45,577 nucleotides of DNA from Bacillota bacterium. Lineage in GTDB: Bacteria; Bacillota; UBA4882; UBA8346. The notes beneath the pieces were generated by a model. That model searched no databases. It was given only the letters and a program-made list of their open reading frames with translations, and had not been told where the DNA came from. Below are positions 1 to 8,636 of the stretch, piece by piece (position 1 is the stretch's first letter; every line of letters begins with the position of its first letter). A program made the translations under genes and the position numbers. The stretch spans positions 1 to 45,577 of the forward strand of contig JAEYRX010000044.1 of NCBI GenBank assembly GCA_023435225.1. Reading direction: 5' to 3'.

Positions 1-3000
1 TCAGCTTTGAATAACGGAGTCACTATCTACTGGGATTATGTCCAAAACGCAACTTCATATAAATTTTGGTGCGTTAGAGTAGATGAAAACGGCAACAGTC
101 TGGAGAATATCATCGGCGGATTACCTCAAACCGGTCAAGTCGATGGTATTTATATTTATAAAATCCCCGGCGGTAAACTCCAATACGGAGCTAGATATAA
201 ATATCGGGTATACGCTTATGCTGGGGATACATACAGCGATTCCGGAGAGCGATACTTCAATATCAAATCACCTCCTCAATTAAGTACGCCAATCTTCACC
301 AGTCCTAAAGATGGAGATTTGGTAGCTAAGGACCCGAGAATTCTGTTAACTTGGGAGAAGGTTCCCAATGCCAATAAGTATCATCTGGAAATATTCGAGG
401 GCACAAAGCCGGTCATTAATCAAGACATCTCCGCGCCTGCAAATTATTTTACGTTGCCCAATACTTTAAATCTTAACTATAACACAACCTATCGCGTAAC
501 AATTTATGCTACCGGAGACGGATATCCTAAAAGCGAGACAGCTGAAGTCAATTTCGTAACAGCCAATGAGGTATTTTATGGCGATGTAAATGGCGATAAG
601 ATAATTGGCTCAACAGACTACGCTTATATACAGAGGTATATTATGGGGATATTAACCAAACTTCCAGCCTCGGATTGGAGGATTGCCGGAGATGTTAATC
701 TTGATGGAGTTATAAATGTAATTGACTTTGCGATTTTAAGAGATTATATATGTGGAAAAATCCCAAATCTGCCGATCCCTGCCCAACAGGTTCTCCCGCC
801 TGGTGAAATCAAAATGACAATTACTGGCGATATGAAAGTAGGTTCCGTTATTACAGTCAATATCAGCTGTGCCAATACCGAGCATATTGAATTATCGGCT
901 CAGAATATCAATAAACTGGCTAGTAGAACCGGATCTTTTAATAGTAGTACGGCCAGTTGGAAATTTACCCCTATTGAAGCTGGAACGTACCAGATCACAG
1001 CTAAGGCTTACAATACTAGAAACTCTTCAGATCCGCGTTATAAATCCTCCACGAAGGAGACTACGATCACTGTTAATCACAATGGCGGAGAAAAGTTTTT
1101 AATTATCGTTAGCAACGAGTTAGTAGATTATAATCTTCTGGCATGGTATTCCTTAATACAATATCAATTAGACCTGATTAAAGAAGGATGGGATCCTAAA
1201 ATAATCACCGTCAACAACAAACCAGACGGCAGCGCCCAATATGTCTGTTCTACTCCTCAAGCATTAAAAGAGGTAATTCGATCCTACTACAACGATGGAT
1301 ATACTGGTTTTGTTATGATTGGTTCCCATCCTGCGTTGCAAATAGCTTGGCATAAATATGAACAATATGGTTTTTATGCAAACCCCTGTGATATTTATTT
1401 TGCCGATATGAACGGCGTTTGGACCACCGAAACTACTGAGGGAACCAACTTTGTATGCCCACCTAAAGACTATAAAGATATTACACCTGAAATGTTTTTT
1501 GGAAGAATTTATATTATGGGATCAGTAATCCGAAAAAATGACGGAAGCTATGACCTTATTGATAACCGCTATGAAGAAGCCAGTGAAGTTATCCGGTATT
1601 TAGACAAAGTTCATAAATATAGAAGTGGAACTGATTCAATTCTCACTGCTAATCAAGAAAGTAGTTTTTATAGATATGCATTTTATATGGATGAAGATAA
1701 ACAGCCTGGCCCCAGTAATTATACGTGGGTTGCAGATAAACGTATGAATTTAGGGTTATATTTAAATTCGCAATTCTCATCTATAACTTCTAATGCGGAT
1801 ATGAGTATGAGTAATGTTGAAGATTTCTTTGACACACTTAATGAAGAAGGGTTTAAAGCTGTGCTTATTTATAACCACGGTGATATCGACGAGTTCTCGT
1901 ATAATGATTATTATATGAAATATGGAGAAATATTTGGATATACCCCTAAAATAACCAGTGAAAAAGTAAGAACAATTAATACAAAAGCTAGAGTACTTTT
2001 GCTATCATCTTGCTCTACATCCAGGTATTGTTCATATGTATCTGCAACCAGTTTTGAACATGAAGATGATTTAGGCAAGTCTTTTTTGTACAATAGCGAT
2101 TATCTTTTAAATATTTATGGTGAAACGGGCCCAACGAACATTTATAACCCTATTGAGTATCCATCAATATTCGATGATGCTACTAACCTTTGTATAGGAA
2201 AATCCGCTCAAAACTTTTTAAAAGAACATCACAAATCTTACAATAAGCCTTTTGAGTTGCAAGCCACTTTATATGGAGACCCAACAATTAAACTAAAGAA
2301 AACCAAAATAACCGGTTCATCTATACCTATATTAAATAATTGTTATAATAATATCGAAGTTCAAGCCGGAAAATTACTTTCACTACCAATAAACATCAGC
2401 GACAGCGACAGCTCTTTGGTTAATATTGAATTAATAGGCCTTCCTTATTCCACCCCGATTCAAATACCTGTATCCATTTATAATGGTTCCGGTCAAACCA
2501 CCATTCAATGGTTTGCACCAGAGCGATGCAGCGGTAACTGGTATGATGTCACTTTACGGATTACCGATGATCAAAAAAATAGTTATTTGGAAAAGTACCG
2601 TATATATATTTCTCCAATTAATAATGCAATGTTGATGGATGGTGCAACTGGATGGAATATCGATGGTGTCAATTATCGAACAAACCTCGTTTCAACTAAT
2701 TTAACGGGTTACAGCGCCCGATCCAAATCCAGCGAGTTTGAAGTAAACGATGGTTATGTGAAAATTTCTCAACAAATTCTTTTGGAACCATTAAGAGAGT
2801 ATAGACTCATCTTCTATGGAAAAATCGATTCTCCATTAAACAAAGCAATTGTTTCCATTGGTGATGTAACAAAAAATGTTCAATTTGACGTATATGATGA
2901 CAATAATGAATACGAAAACTTTATCCATAAATACTTTATTGACTTTAAGACTGGCACAAATACCGATTACCCACTGGAGATTAAATTTGGATCAAGTACC

Positions 3001-3627
3001 GAAAGAGTTAATGGAAAATTCATAATAGCAGGTTTTAAATTTGTTCCTTTATATTGGAATGATTTCGATATTGACACTGATATTAGTTTCTATAGTTATT
3101 CTGATCTGCCATCTAAATGGAATTTTGAAGAATCAGGGAAATTAAGTATAGATGCTACATCAACAAACTCTAGTGTAATATTAGACGAAAGACAGTTTAG
3201 TAATTTTTCCTGTGAATTCGATGTTATGCTTTCAAAAAATCAATCCGCTTCAAATGCGGGACTCCTTTTTAGAGCCTGGAATACAAAAGAAGCGACCAAT
3301 AAAATCCAAGGTTACTATGTAAGTTTGGATGTTTCCAAACATACCATTAAGTTAGAGAGAACAACTCAACGACTGATTAATCTTGAAGAATATGAAACAG
3401 AAAAAGTTCTATTAACCGAAGTTCCATTTTATATAGAAGCCGACAAAGAATACCATCTGAAAGTAAGCGCATTTAATCACTTTATCACAGTTTATGTCGA
3501 TGATATGGTATATCCAATTTTAAACTATAATGACGAAGGTACTGATTCCTACCTTTCCGGAAGAATTGGATTAGGTTGTTCAAATACACATGCTTACTTT
3601 GATAATATTATAATTAATGGTATCTAA
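1..3627 (+). CDS. Secreted dockerin-containing gingipain-like (C25) cysteine peptidase, 5' end outside window
   Basis: The frame is open from the first base, so the N-terminus and any signal peptide are missing; about 1,208 residues are present. Numbering from the codon at base 7: two fibronectin-III-like segments (about 1-90 and 95-185); a type I dockerin at about 192-256 with two Ca-binding loops, GDVNGDKIIGSTDY and GDVNLDGVINVIDF; an Ig-like linker (about 265-350); then a caspase-like C25 peptidase domain (about 355-770). The C25 catalytic dyad is visible as His624 (YNHGD) and Cys669 (SSCST). The C-terminus (about 860-1206) looks like two beta-sandwich modules, the last LamG/DUF1080-like. 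It is probably an extracellular protease that docks onto a cohesin scaffold or the cell surface. Assignment to C25 rests on motifs and fold order; the dockerin is the firmest call. Confidence 0.8.
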   Translation, partial: SALNNGVTIYWDYVQNATSYKFWCVRVDENGNSLENIIGGLPQTGQVDGIYIYKIPGGKLQYGARYKYRVYAYAGDTYSDSGERYFNIKSPPQLSTPIFTSPKDGDLVAKDPRILLTWEKVPNANKYHLEIFEGTKPVINQDISAPANYFTLPNTLNLNYNTTYRVTIYATGDGYPKSETAEVNFVTANEVFYGDVNGDKIIGSTDYAYIQRYIMGILTKLPASDWRIAGDVNLDGVINVIDFAILRDYICGKIPNLPIPAQQVLPPGEIKMTITGDMKVGSVITVNISCANTEHIELSAQNINKLASRTGSFNSSTASWKFTPIEAGTYQITAKAYNTRNSSDPRYKSSTKETTITVNHNGGEKFLIIVSNELVDYNLLAWYSLIQYQLDLIKEGWDPKIITVNNKPDGSAQYVCSTPQALKEVIRSYYNDGYTGFVMIGSHPALQIAWHKYEQYGFYANPCDIYFADMNGVWTTETTEGTNFVCPPKDYKDITPEMFFGRIYIMGSVIRKNDGSYDLIDNRYEEASEVIRYLDKVHKYRSGTDSILTANQESSFYRYAFYMDEDKQPGPSNYTWVADKRMNLGLYLNSQFSSITSNADMSMSNVEDFFDTLNEEGFKAVLIYNHGDIDEFSYNDYYMKYGEIFGYTPKITSEKVRTINTKARVLLLSSCSTSRYCSYVSATSFEHEDDLGKSFLYNSDYLLNIYGETGPTNIYNPIEYPSIFDDATNLCIGKSAQNFLKEHHKSYNKPFELQATLYGDPTIKLKKTKITGSSIPILNNCYNNIEVQAGKLLSLPINISDSDSSLVNIELIGLPYSTPIQIPVSIYNGSGQTTIQWFAPERCSGNWYDVTLRITDDQKNSYLEKYRIYISPINNAMLMDGATGWNIDGVNYRTNLVSTNLTGYSARSKSSEFEVNDGYVKISQQILLEPLREYRLIFYGKIDSPLNKAIVSIGDVTKNVQFDVYDDNNEYENFIHKYFIDFKTGTNTDYPLEIKFGSSTERVNGKFIIAGFKFVPLYWNDFDIDTDISFYSYSDLPSKWNFEESGKLSIDATSTNSSVILDERQFSNFSCEFDVMLSKNQSASNAGLLFRAWNTKEATNKIQGYYVSLDVSKHTIKLERTTQRLINLEEYETEKVLLTEVPFYIEADKEYHLKVSAFNHFITVYVDDMVYPILNYNDEGTDSYLSGRIGLGCSNTHAYFDNIIINGI

Positions 3628-3722
3628 AAACCAATCTAAAGGTTTTACGTAAATTGACAATTAATTTACCAGTCTAAAATTAATGATAGGCTTCCACGAA
3701 TTTAAGTCAATTTTTAAGAGAC

Positions 3723-3773
3723 AAAAAAACCATAATTATCACCTTTTCCAACGAAGTGAATTATGGTTTTTTT
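3723..3773. terminator. Bidirectional Rho-independent terminator
   Basis: A perfect 15-bp stem (AAAAAAACCATAATT at 3723-3737 with AATTATGGTTTTTTT at 3759-3773) has T runs on both strands. It sits between the converging peptidase and MFS genes and can serve both. A partial third copy of the right arm (GATTATGGTTTTTT) follows at about 3803-3816. Confidence 0.85.
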
Positions 3774-3866
3774 GTTTTAAAAATTACCCACTTGTAGGAA
3801 GTGATTATGGTTTTTTAAAATAATTCAAAGCGGTAAAAAAGAAGATTTTGAAAACTAATATTTATA

Positions 3867-5084
3867 TTAACAACTCCCGCTTTGTCTATATCCTATTAGC
3901 AATAAACCGCTTAAAACCATTAACGAAGCTCCGGATAATCCTAATAGTAATCCAATGAAGCTAAAGTTTAATAACAGACCAAATATTCCAAAAGCTATTG
4001 GGAGTGAAACATTGCCTATCATATTAGAAATACTGAAAACCCTTCCAGCCATCTCATTTGAGGTAATAAATTGTAGTAACGATTGCCAGTAAATTGAGGC
4101 ATTGGCAATCAACACCCCTAACAACAACATTAGACCCAAATATGGAAAAACGTTAAGAATCTTTAAATAGATGATTAGCCCGATTAATATATAGCAGAAT
4201 CCGGCCAAGACCAGAAACAAAAAGAGGTTGAAATCCCGAAGACGCTCCTTTTTCCTAAAACTAATAATTATTGAACCCAGGATTAATCCCATTCCCATCA
4301 TTGTTTCTAGATAACCTAAATTTTGGACTCCGTTTCCATCCAGTTTTTTAGCCAAAAAAGGTAGGGCTACCAACAGACTGCCGATAAAAAAATGGGCTAA
4401 CCCAATAATCGCAATTATAATCAAAGATTTTTTTTGCTTTTTTAAATAATTTAATCCATCTAACAGATCATTCCAAGGGCTCCGGTTTGCAGGCGATTTT
4501 TTTGCGATTGCCGGAATCTTTATTAAACCCATACAGATAGCCGAAATCAAATATGAAAGACCATTAAATAAAATAACAATCGAAACTCCAAAAAAACTTA
4601 CGGCAAGAGCACCTAATAATGGTCCCATTACCGAACTAATCCCTCCGATTATTTGGCTTAATGAGTTGGCCTTGGGTATTTCTTCAAGCGATACGATTTG
4701 GAGAATCACCGTTTGAACAGTAGGGTCAAAAAAAGTCGACCCAAGCGAGATTATAATTGCCACGGTAAATACTTGCCAAATCTCAATTTGCTGCCAAAAA
4801 GCCAAACCAGCCAAAATTACCACCGGTAATCCTCTGGTCAAATCAGATAAAATCAAAATCGGTCTCCGCGGCCAACGATCAATATATGCTCCTGCCAATG
4901 GCGCAATAATAAACCCAGGTAATAACGAGGTCATCATTATTAGCCCCATCATTAAAGGTGAATTAGTCTTTTGCAGGACCCACCATGCCAATGCTATAGC
5001 GTAAAACTTATCTCCCAGTTGGGAAATGAGCTTACCGCTCCATAGGCAAAAAAAGTTTTGATTAATGAATATATTTTTATTCAA
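3867..5084 (-). CDS. MFS efflux transporter (MFS_3, macrolide-efflux type)
   Basis: 405-residue polytopic membrane protein with about 12 hydrophobic segments. It has the MFS loop 2-3 signature form (GAYIDRWPRRPILI, about residues 64-77) and the N-terminal FFCLWSGKLISQLGDKFYAIAL typical of the MFS_3 / MefA-like group, which exports drugs by proton antiport. The start is TTG at 5082-5084, preceded by GAAAGGGTGG seven bases away. It lies 69 bp downstream of the MerR gene on the same strand, with its own MerR-type promoter in the gap, so the regulator probably senses a compound that this pump exports. The substrate cannot be read from the sequence. Confidence 0.85.
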   Translation of the reverse strand: MNKNIFINQNFFCLWSGKLISQLGDKFYAIALAWWVLQKTNSPLMMGLIMMTSLLPGFIIAPLAGAYIDRWPRRPILILSDLTRGLPVVILAGLAFWQQIEIWQVFTVAIIISLGSTFFDPTVQTVILQIVSLEEIPKANSLSQIIGGISSVMGPLLGALAVSFFGVSIVILFNGLSYLISAICMGLIKIPAIAKKSPANRSPWNDLLDGLNYLKKQKKSLIIIAIIGLAHFFIGSLLVALPFLAKKLDGNGVQNLGYLETMMGMGLILGSIIISFRKKERLRDFNLFLFLVLAGFCYILIGLIIYLKILNVFPYLGLMLLLGVLIANASIYWQSLLQFITSNEMAGRVFSISNMIGNVSLPIAFGIFGLLLNFSFIGLLLGLSGASLMVLSGLLLIGYRQSGSC

Positions 5085-5118
5085 TATAGTACCACCCTTT
5101 CAAAGTTACTACAAAAGG

Positions 5119-5149
5119 ATAGTAAACTATATAGTTATGATCAGGTCAA
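5119..5149 (-). promoter_or_regulatory. MerR-type promoter/operator for the MFS gene
   Basis: On the minus strand, -35 TTGACC (5144-5149) and -10 TACTAT (5119-5124) are separated by exactly 19 bp. The 12-bp palindrome AACTATATAGTT (5125-5136) lies inside the spacer. An overlong 19-bp spacer with a spacer dyad is the hallmark of promoters that MerR-family proteins activate by DNA untwisting. The adjacent upstream gene encodes a MerR protein, which supports the call. Confidence 0.65.
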
Positions 5150-5153
5150 GAAT

Positions 5154-5687
5154 TTATTTTACTATTTTCGGATCAATTTTTGAATGTTCCCGGATAAGCC
5201 GGATTTGTTCCGGTGAGAAACCAAGATATTCGAGGAAAGATTGGTGTTCTAGTGGGAATCGGTTTTCAAATTCCCGGTGTAATCTTTCTAAAGCGGCATC
5301 ATCCAATCCTGTTTGTTGAAGTACTGTTATCAAATGATTTTGGCTATGAGGCTCCGGAAAATTACTTTTAGTACGAATCATACCTAAAATAATCTGTCGC
5401 TGGAGTTCTAACTGGCGAATAGATTGGTTGACCTCTGTTAAATGCTTTTCCAAAATCAAGTCTTCCTCAGTCCGGGCAGAATCCAAAAGCTGTTTAATCT
5501 CTAGAAGTGGTAAGCCAGTCTCCCGATAAATACAGATTTGCGTTAATCTTTCTACGTCCGCCTCCGAATAAAGACGGTAGTTGCTTTTTGTTCTGGCAGC
5601 AGGTGTCAATAATCCAAGCGAATCGTAAAAGAGGAGAGTCCCTCTTGAGAGGTTAAATTTCTTACTTAGTTCTCCGATAGCATACAT
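5154..5687 (-). CDS. MerR-family transcriptional regulator
   Basis: 177 residues from ATG 5685-5687 (GGAGT seven bases upstream). The frame stays open to 5780, but the extra 31 residues are not MerR-like. The winged HTH (residues 1-70) begins MYAIGELSKKFNLSRGTLLFYD and continues with the usual NYRLYSEADVERL and GLPLLEIKQLL motifs. A coiled-coil dimerisation helix follows (about 78-115), then a short C-terminal domain ending SPEQIRLIREHSKID. No Cys-rich metal site is evident, so a drug-type or organic ligand is more likely than a metal. It probably controls the MFS gene just downstream through the 19-bp-spacer promoter. Confidence 0.85.
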   Translation of the reverse strand: MYAIGELSKKFNLSRGTLLFYDSLGLLTPAARTKSNYRLYSEADVERLTQICIYRETGLPLLEIKQLLDSARTEEDLILEKHLTEVNQSIRQLELQRQIILGMIRTKSNFPEPHSQNHLITVLQQTGLDDAALERLHREFENRFPLEHQSFLEYLGFSPEQIRLIREHSKIDPKIVK

Positions 5688-5785
5688 TTCTGGACTCCAT
5701 TCAAGTAGTAAGGGATAACCCGAGGAAAATTGAAAATAATATATTAAAAGATTAAATATTATAATTTTTAAAGAAGGCAAACCTC

Positions 5786-6142
5786 ATGAAGTCACTCTCC
5801 GATTCACCCCGGATTAAACATCTATACCGGGGAACCCAAATAGTTTGGTATATAACCGGTTTTATTGAAGTTTTACTAGCATTCCGTTTCCTCTTGAAAT
5901 TGCTTGGGGCCAATCCGGCAGCCGGGTTTAGTAGCTTTATTTATGGGATAAGTTACCCGTTGGCGGCTCCTTTTTTAACGGTTTTCCAATTTTCCAGAGT
6001 TAAAGGAAGCGTCTTTGAATGGACAACCATACTTGCCATGCTGGTCTATTGGCTTATTGCCTGGGCCGTCATAAAACTTATAATGATGGGCAAACCGGTG
6101 ACTGTACCTGAAGCTGCCGAAAAGCTTGATGAACAAGATTAG
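5786..6142 (+). CDS. YggT family membrane protein
   Basis: 118 residues with ATG preceded by AAGAAGG. It has two to three transmembrane segments and the YggT signature region (residues about 25-65: EVLLAFRFLLKLLGANPAAGF, then a YPLAAPFL-type turn). YggT/CCB3 proteins are small integral membrane proteins often linked with cell division and cofactor-insertion loci, but their biochemical role here is unknown. It is transcribed divergently from the MerR gene, 98 bp away. A MITE begins 17 bp after its stop codon. Confidence 0.75.
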   Translation: MKSLSDSPRIKHLYRGTQIVWYITGFIEVLLAFRFLLKLLGANPAAGFSSFIYGISYPLAAPFLTVFQFSRVKGSVFEWTTILAMLVYWLIAWAVIKLIMMGKPVTVPEAAEKLDEQD

Positions 6143-6159
6143 TGGAAACCTTAATCTAA

Positions 6160-6257
6160 GGAAGCGCTGATTAATCCGATTTTGTGCGGGCAAATATGCG
6201 GTATTAGGCATTTTACGAAGCATAAAATCGTCACTTATTCAATTAATCAGCGCTTCC
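6160..6257. mobile_element. MITE copy 1 (98 bp, 16-bp perfect TIRs, CTAA duplication)
   Basis: Terminal inverted repeats GGAAGCGCTGATTAAT (6160-6175) and ATTAATCAGCGCTTCC (6242-6257) match perfectly. The element is flanked by CTAA on both sides (6156-6159 and 6258-6261). A second, inverted copy lies at 37217-37312. Inner arms (CGATTTTGTGC / GCATAAAATCG) give a long hairpin. It has no coding capacity. The CTAA duplication fits the YTAR target of IS5-family transposases, so an IS5-like enzyme elsewhere in the genome is the probable mobiliser (inference). Confidence 0.85.
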
Positions 6258-6762
6258 CTAATTTTACTACCCGGCATTGTCCGGCTTTAATTAAATCGGC
6301 TATTTTAACACATCTGCCCCAGGTATCGTTTAATTGGATGTACTTGCTTTGTTTTTTTTCAGAGTAATTTGTAATATTCCCATCCTCAAAAGCCCATTTC
6401 CGTAATTTAGGTAGATCTAAGATATAAAGGACTTTTTGCTTGAGAAAGATATAATATACAAAGTCGGCTTTGACGCCGACTTCTGGTGGAAACCAACCTG
6501 GTGTATTCCTTTTTTTATTGCTCCAGGTCTCTAAGAAAAGATTCCCATATTTATCTTCATTTTCAGTTTTTAAATCAATAAAATAAATGGCTTTTTTTTT
6601 CTTGACAATGAGATCTCCAAAGTTTTGCTGAAAAGCCAGTATTAATTCATTCCGCTCAGCAGTATTTACATATACATATTCGTCGTAATTTTTTTTAAGA
6701 AAAGGCTTAATTAATTCATAGCCCATTTCCTCAACTTTTTGACATTCTTGAAAAGAATTCAT
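6247..6762 (-). CDS. Hypothetical protein with PD-(D/E)XK nuclease-like motif; 3' end lies in a MITE
   Basis: 171 residues, ATG start. The region at residues about 48-66 (FGDLIVKKKKAIYFIDLKTE) has the D...(D/E)-X-K arrangement of the restriction-endonuclease-like fold, and NLFLETWSN follows. Metal-dependent nuclease activity is possible but unproven. The start lies 9 bp after the stop of the CsgG/PEGA gene, so the two are probably co-transcribed. The last residues (LGKR) and the TGA stop are encoded by the CTAA duplication and the MITE terminal repeat, so the original C-terminus was replaced when the element inserted. Confidence 0.6.
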   Translation of the reverse strand: MNSFQECQKVEEMGYELIKPFLKKNYDEYVYVNTAERNELILAFQQNFGDLIVKKKKAIYFIDLKTENEDKYGNLFLETWSNKKRNTPGWFPPEVGVKADFVYYIFLKQKVLYILDLPKLRKWAFEDGNITNYSEKKQSKYIQLNDTWGRCVKIADLIKAGQCRVVKLGKR

Positions 6763-6771
6763 TTTTACCTC

Positions 6772-7620
6772 TTATTCGATTTTAATTTTAATCTCCCTAT
6801 CTTCATCTTTTACTAATGTGGCTTTAACATTCAACCCTTCAAAGGCGTCAATCCTTTTCATCCATGGCTTATAGCCGGCCAAACTTATTTTCACTTGGTG
6901 TATTCCTGCTACTAAAGGGATTGTTGCCGGGGTGCTGCCATAATAAACATTATCAATTTCAATATCGGCTCCATCCGGAATTGAACTAAACTTAACCATT
7001 ACTTTTTCGGGCTTCGCCGGTTTTTTAGCTTCTAACTTTTGTACCAGTTCTTCAGTAGCTGCTTTTAAAATTTTTGTCAGTAAAGTTCTTTCAAGGCTGG
7101 TAGTCGTGGAAGAGAAACTATCTGTCTTTAAGGCTTCATCTTGGGCTGACGGTAAAAAGGCATACTCAATTTTACTGGTAGATATATTTAAAACTTTAAT
7201 ACTAGCGGTCATTTCAGTAATAACTTTTTCAGTCTCGACGTTATAGCCCTTAAAGCTGGCTGTCCTTTGGTCATATGAAACAATAGAGCCGGAAATTAAA
7301 TAATCTACTCCTAACAGCTTCCCTACTTTAATCGATGACTTCTCCGAATCGACCAAACCTGACATGGATAATCCTTGCTCTGTTAAAATTGTTCTAAGCT
7401 TAGCCCGTTCAACTACTTCAAACATACCGCTTTGTACTAAAAGCGTACTAAACACTTCGGTGGAAGTATCTCCAATCTCAGGTAAAGTCTTGCCACTATT
7501 GTTGGTAAAATCAACTACTGTTACAACCGGTTTTTCCGTTTCTGCATTATCTTTTTCTTGAGCTAATAAGTTTGGAGTAATCAAAAGTAAAATTAATAAA
7601 AAAATTAAATACTTCCTCAT
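6772..7620 (-). CDS. Exported CsgG-like protein with C-terminal PEGA domain
   Basis: 282 residues from ATG 7618-7620 (GGAGG seven bases upstream; two TTG codons lie further up). An N-terminal signal peptide (residues 1-20, hydrophobic LIFLLILLLITPNLLA) lacks a lipobox Cys. Residues about 30-190 match the CsgG/TolB-N-like fold (VTVVDFTNNSG near the start, then FEVVERAKLRTILTEQGLS and GVDYLISGSI). Residues about 210-270 form a PEGA repeat (VKFSSIPDGADIEIDNVYYG...TP). In other bacteria such proteins are periplasmic or surface assemblies of unknown substrate. It is first in a two-gene unit with the nuclease-like gene. Confidence 0.75.
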   Translation of the reverse strand: MRKYLIFLLILLLITPNLLAQEKDNAETEKPVVTVVDFTNNSGKTLPEIGDTSTEVFSTLLVQSGMFEVVERAKLRTILTEQGLSMSGLVDSEKSSIKVGKLLGVDYLISGSIVSYDQRTASFKGYNVETEKVITEMTASIKVLNISTSKIEYAFLPSAQDEALKTDSFSSTTTSLERTLLTKILKAATEELVQKLEAKKPAKPEKVMVKFSSIPDGADIEIDNVYYGSTPATIPLVAGIHQVKISLAGYKPWMKRIDAFEGLNVKATLVKDEDREIKIKIE

Positions 7621-7725
7621 CAACAAACCTCCGTTATGTCAAATATATAAATTATGAAAATTCTTCAATTTTAATAGTAAATTCTACCTTTTTTGGTTCA
7701 TTCCTCTATGTATGACTAAAACAAA

Positions 7726-7772
7726 AAAACCCCTTACCTATTTTATAACCAAAATAGGATTTGGGGGGTTTT
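7726..7772 (-). terminator. Rho-independent terminator after the 48-aa gene
   Basis: Two-part stem AACCCC/GGGGTT plus CCTATTTT/AAAATAGG (7737-7744 with 7751-7758), followed on the minus strand by a run of seven T. It lies between the 48-aa coding sequence and the CsgG/PEGA gene, so the two are separate transcripts. Confidence 0.8.
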
Positions 7773-7817
7773 AATTGAAAATATCAGGTTTGGTATTTGT
7801 TCGGGATAAAAAATAAA

Positions 7818-7964
7818 CTAAAATTTTGATAAATTTAACTCTAATAAACAAGCTTCCAACTGTTCCATCCTTGCCTCCAAATCTTCAGAGGTCATTTTTT
7901 TAACTTGATTGCGAAGCTTGTCAACTTCTTGAACGAGTAAGCTTATGTAATTAGTTTTTTCCAT
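7818..7964 (-). CDS. Small 48-aa predicted coiled-coil protein
   Basis: ATG 7962-7964 is preceded by AAAAGGAGTG at an ideal eight-base spacing. The product begins MEKTNYISLLVQEVDKLRNQ and ends ELNLSKF. It is mostly helical with heptad-spaced leucines (LVQEVDKL, DLEARMEQLEACLLEL). A strong terminator follows directly. Length and helix content recall Spo0E-type small helical proteins, but the SQELD signature is absent, so no function is assigned. Confidence 0.65.
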   Translation of the reverse strand: MEKTNYISLLVQEVDKLRNQVKKMTSEDLEARMEQLEACLLELNLSKF

Positions 7965-8111
7965 TTAAGTTCACTCCTTTTAAAATTTCAGGGAGTAATA
8001 GTTTTACTTTCTATTTACTTATATTTTACAATATTTAATGCAAAAAGAAAATAGCCCAAAAATCATTGAACTATAAAAGAAATAAATACGATTTACCTAT
8101 CTACCAGCCAA

Positions 8112-8324
8112 CTATTCCCCGACCTCAAATTTCCGAATTCGGACCAAAAATTTTTCGATCCTCCCAAATTCACCTTTGACCTCGTACTCATATTTCCAAG
8201 AAGAACCTTCTTTCCGGCTCTCTACTAATCGAATTTCCAATAAGCATGCGTCAGCCATCCGGAAAACTTTTTCCGGACTTATAGTTGTAAAGACCGTTTC
8301 CGAAAAAGCAACTTTTTTCTTCAT
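8112..8324 (-). CDS. Hypothetical 70-aa protein
   Basis: Starts at ATG 8322-8324 with AAAGGGG five bases upstream; the frame is open to 8396, but that N-terminal extension is unlikely. The product begins MKKKVAFSETVFTTISPEKV and is a single alpha/beta domain with many charged residues, ending RIRKFEVGE. No family is recognised. An extended -10 (ATGCTATAAT on the minus strand near 8455-8464) could be its promoter. It is a single-gene unit. Confidence 0.55.
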   Translation of the reverse strand: MKKKVAFSETVFTTISPEKVFRMADACLLEIRLVESRKEGSSWKYEYEVKGEFGRIEKFLVRIRKFEVGE

Positions 8325-8520
8325 TTTATCCCCTTTCAACATTAGCATTATGAGTAGTTCCATAATTTTGATTGCACTTAACAGACAATTTGTCAAAGTA
8401 TATGAATTTATGTTTTCATATTTAGGGTCCTTCTTTATATATTTAATAAATTATAGCATGTATCCATAACTTTGGCATTAGCGGGTAAAATAAGTGAAAA
8501 TTTTTTACATTGAATATTAA

Positions 8521-8558
8521 ACAGCCAACCCTCGCCTTTGACTCTTAGGTTGGCCGTT
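8521..8558 (-). terminator. Probable weak terminator of the ech-hyp operon
   Basis: Stem ACAGCCAACC (8521-8530) with GGTTGGCCGT (8549-8558) has one mismatch and lies about 80 bp beyond the hypB stop. The T tract is poor (GTTTAATATT on the minus strand), so termination efficiency is uncertain. Confidence 0.5.
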
Positions 8559-8636
8559 CGTTTAAAAAAATTATTAACTGGATATATAAACCAAGACTAA
8601 TCGGAACCTCCGACTCTCATCCTTGCTGGTATTTGA

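Noticed and set aside
5688..5780. N-terminal 31-residue extension of the MerR protein
   Set aside because: It is hydrophobic and not MerR-like; the HTH begins directly at the internal ATG with its own ribosome site.
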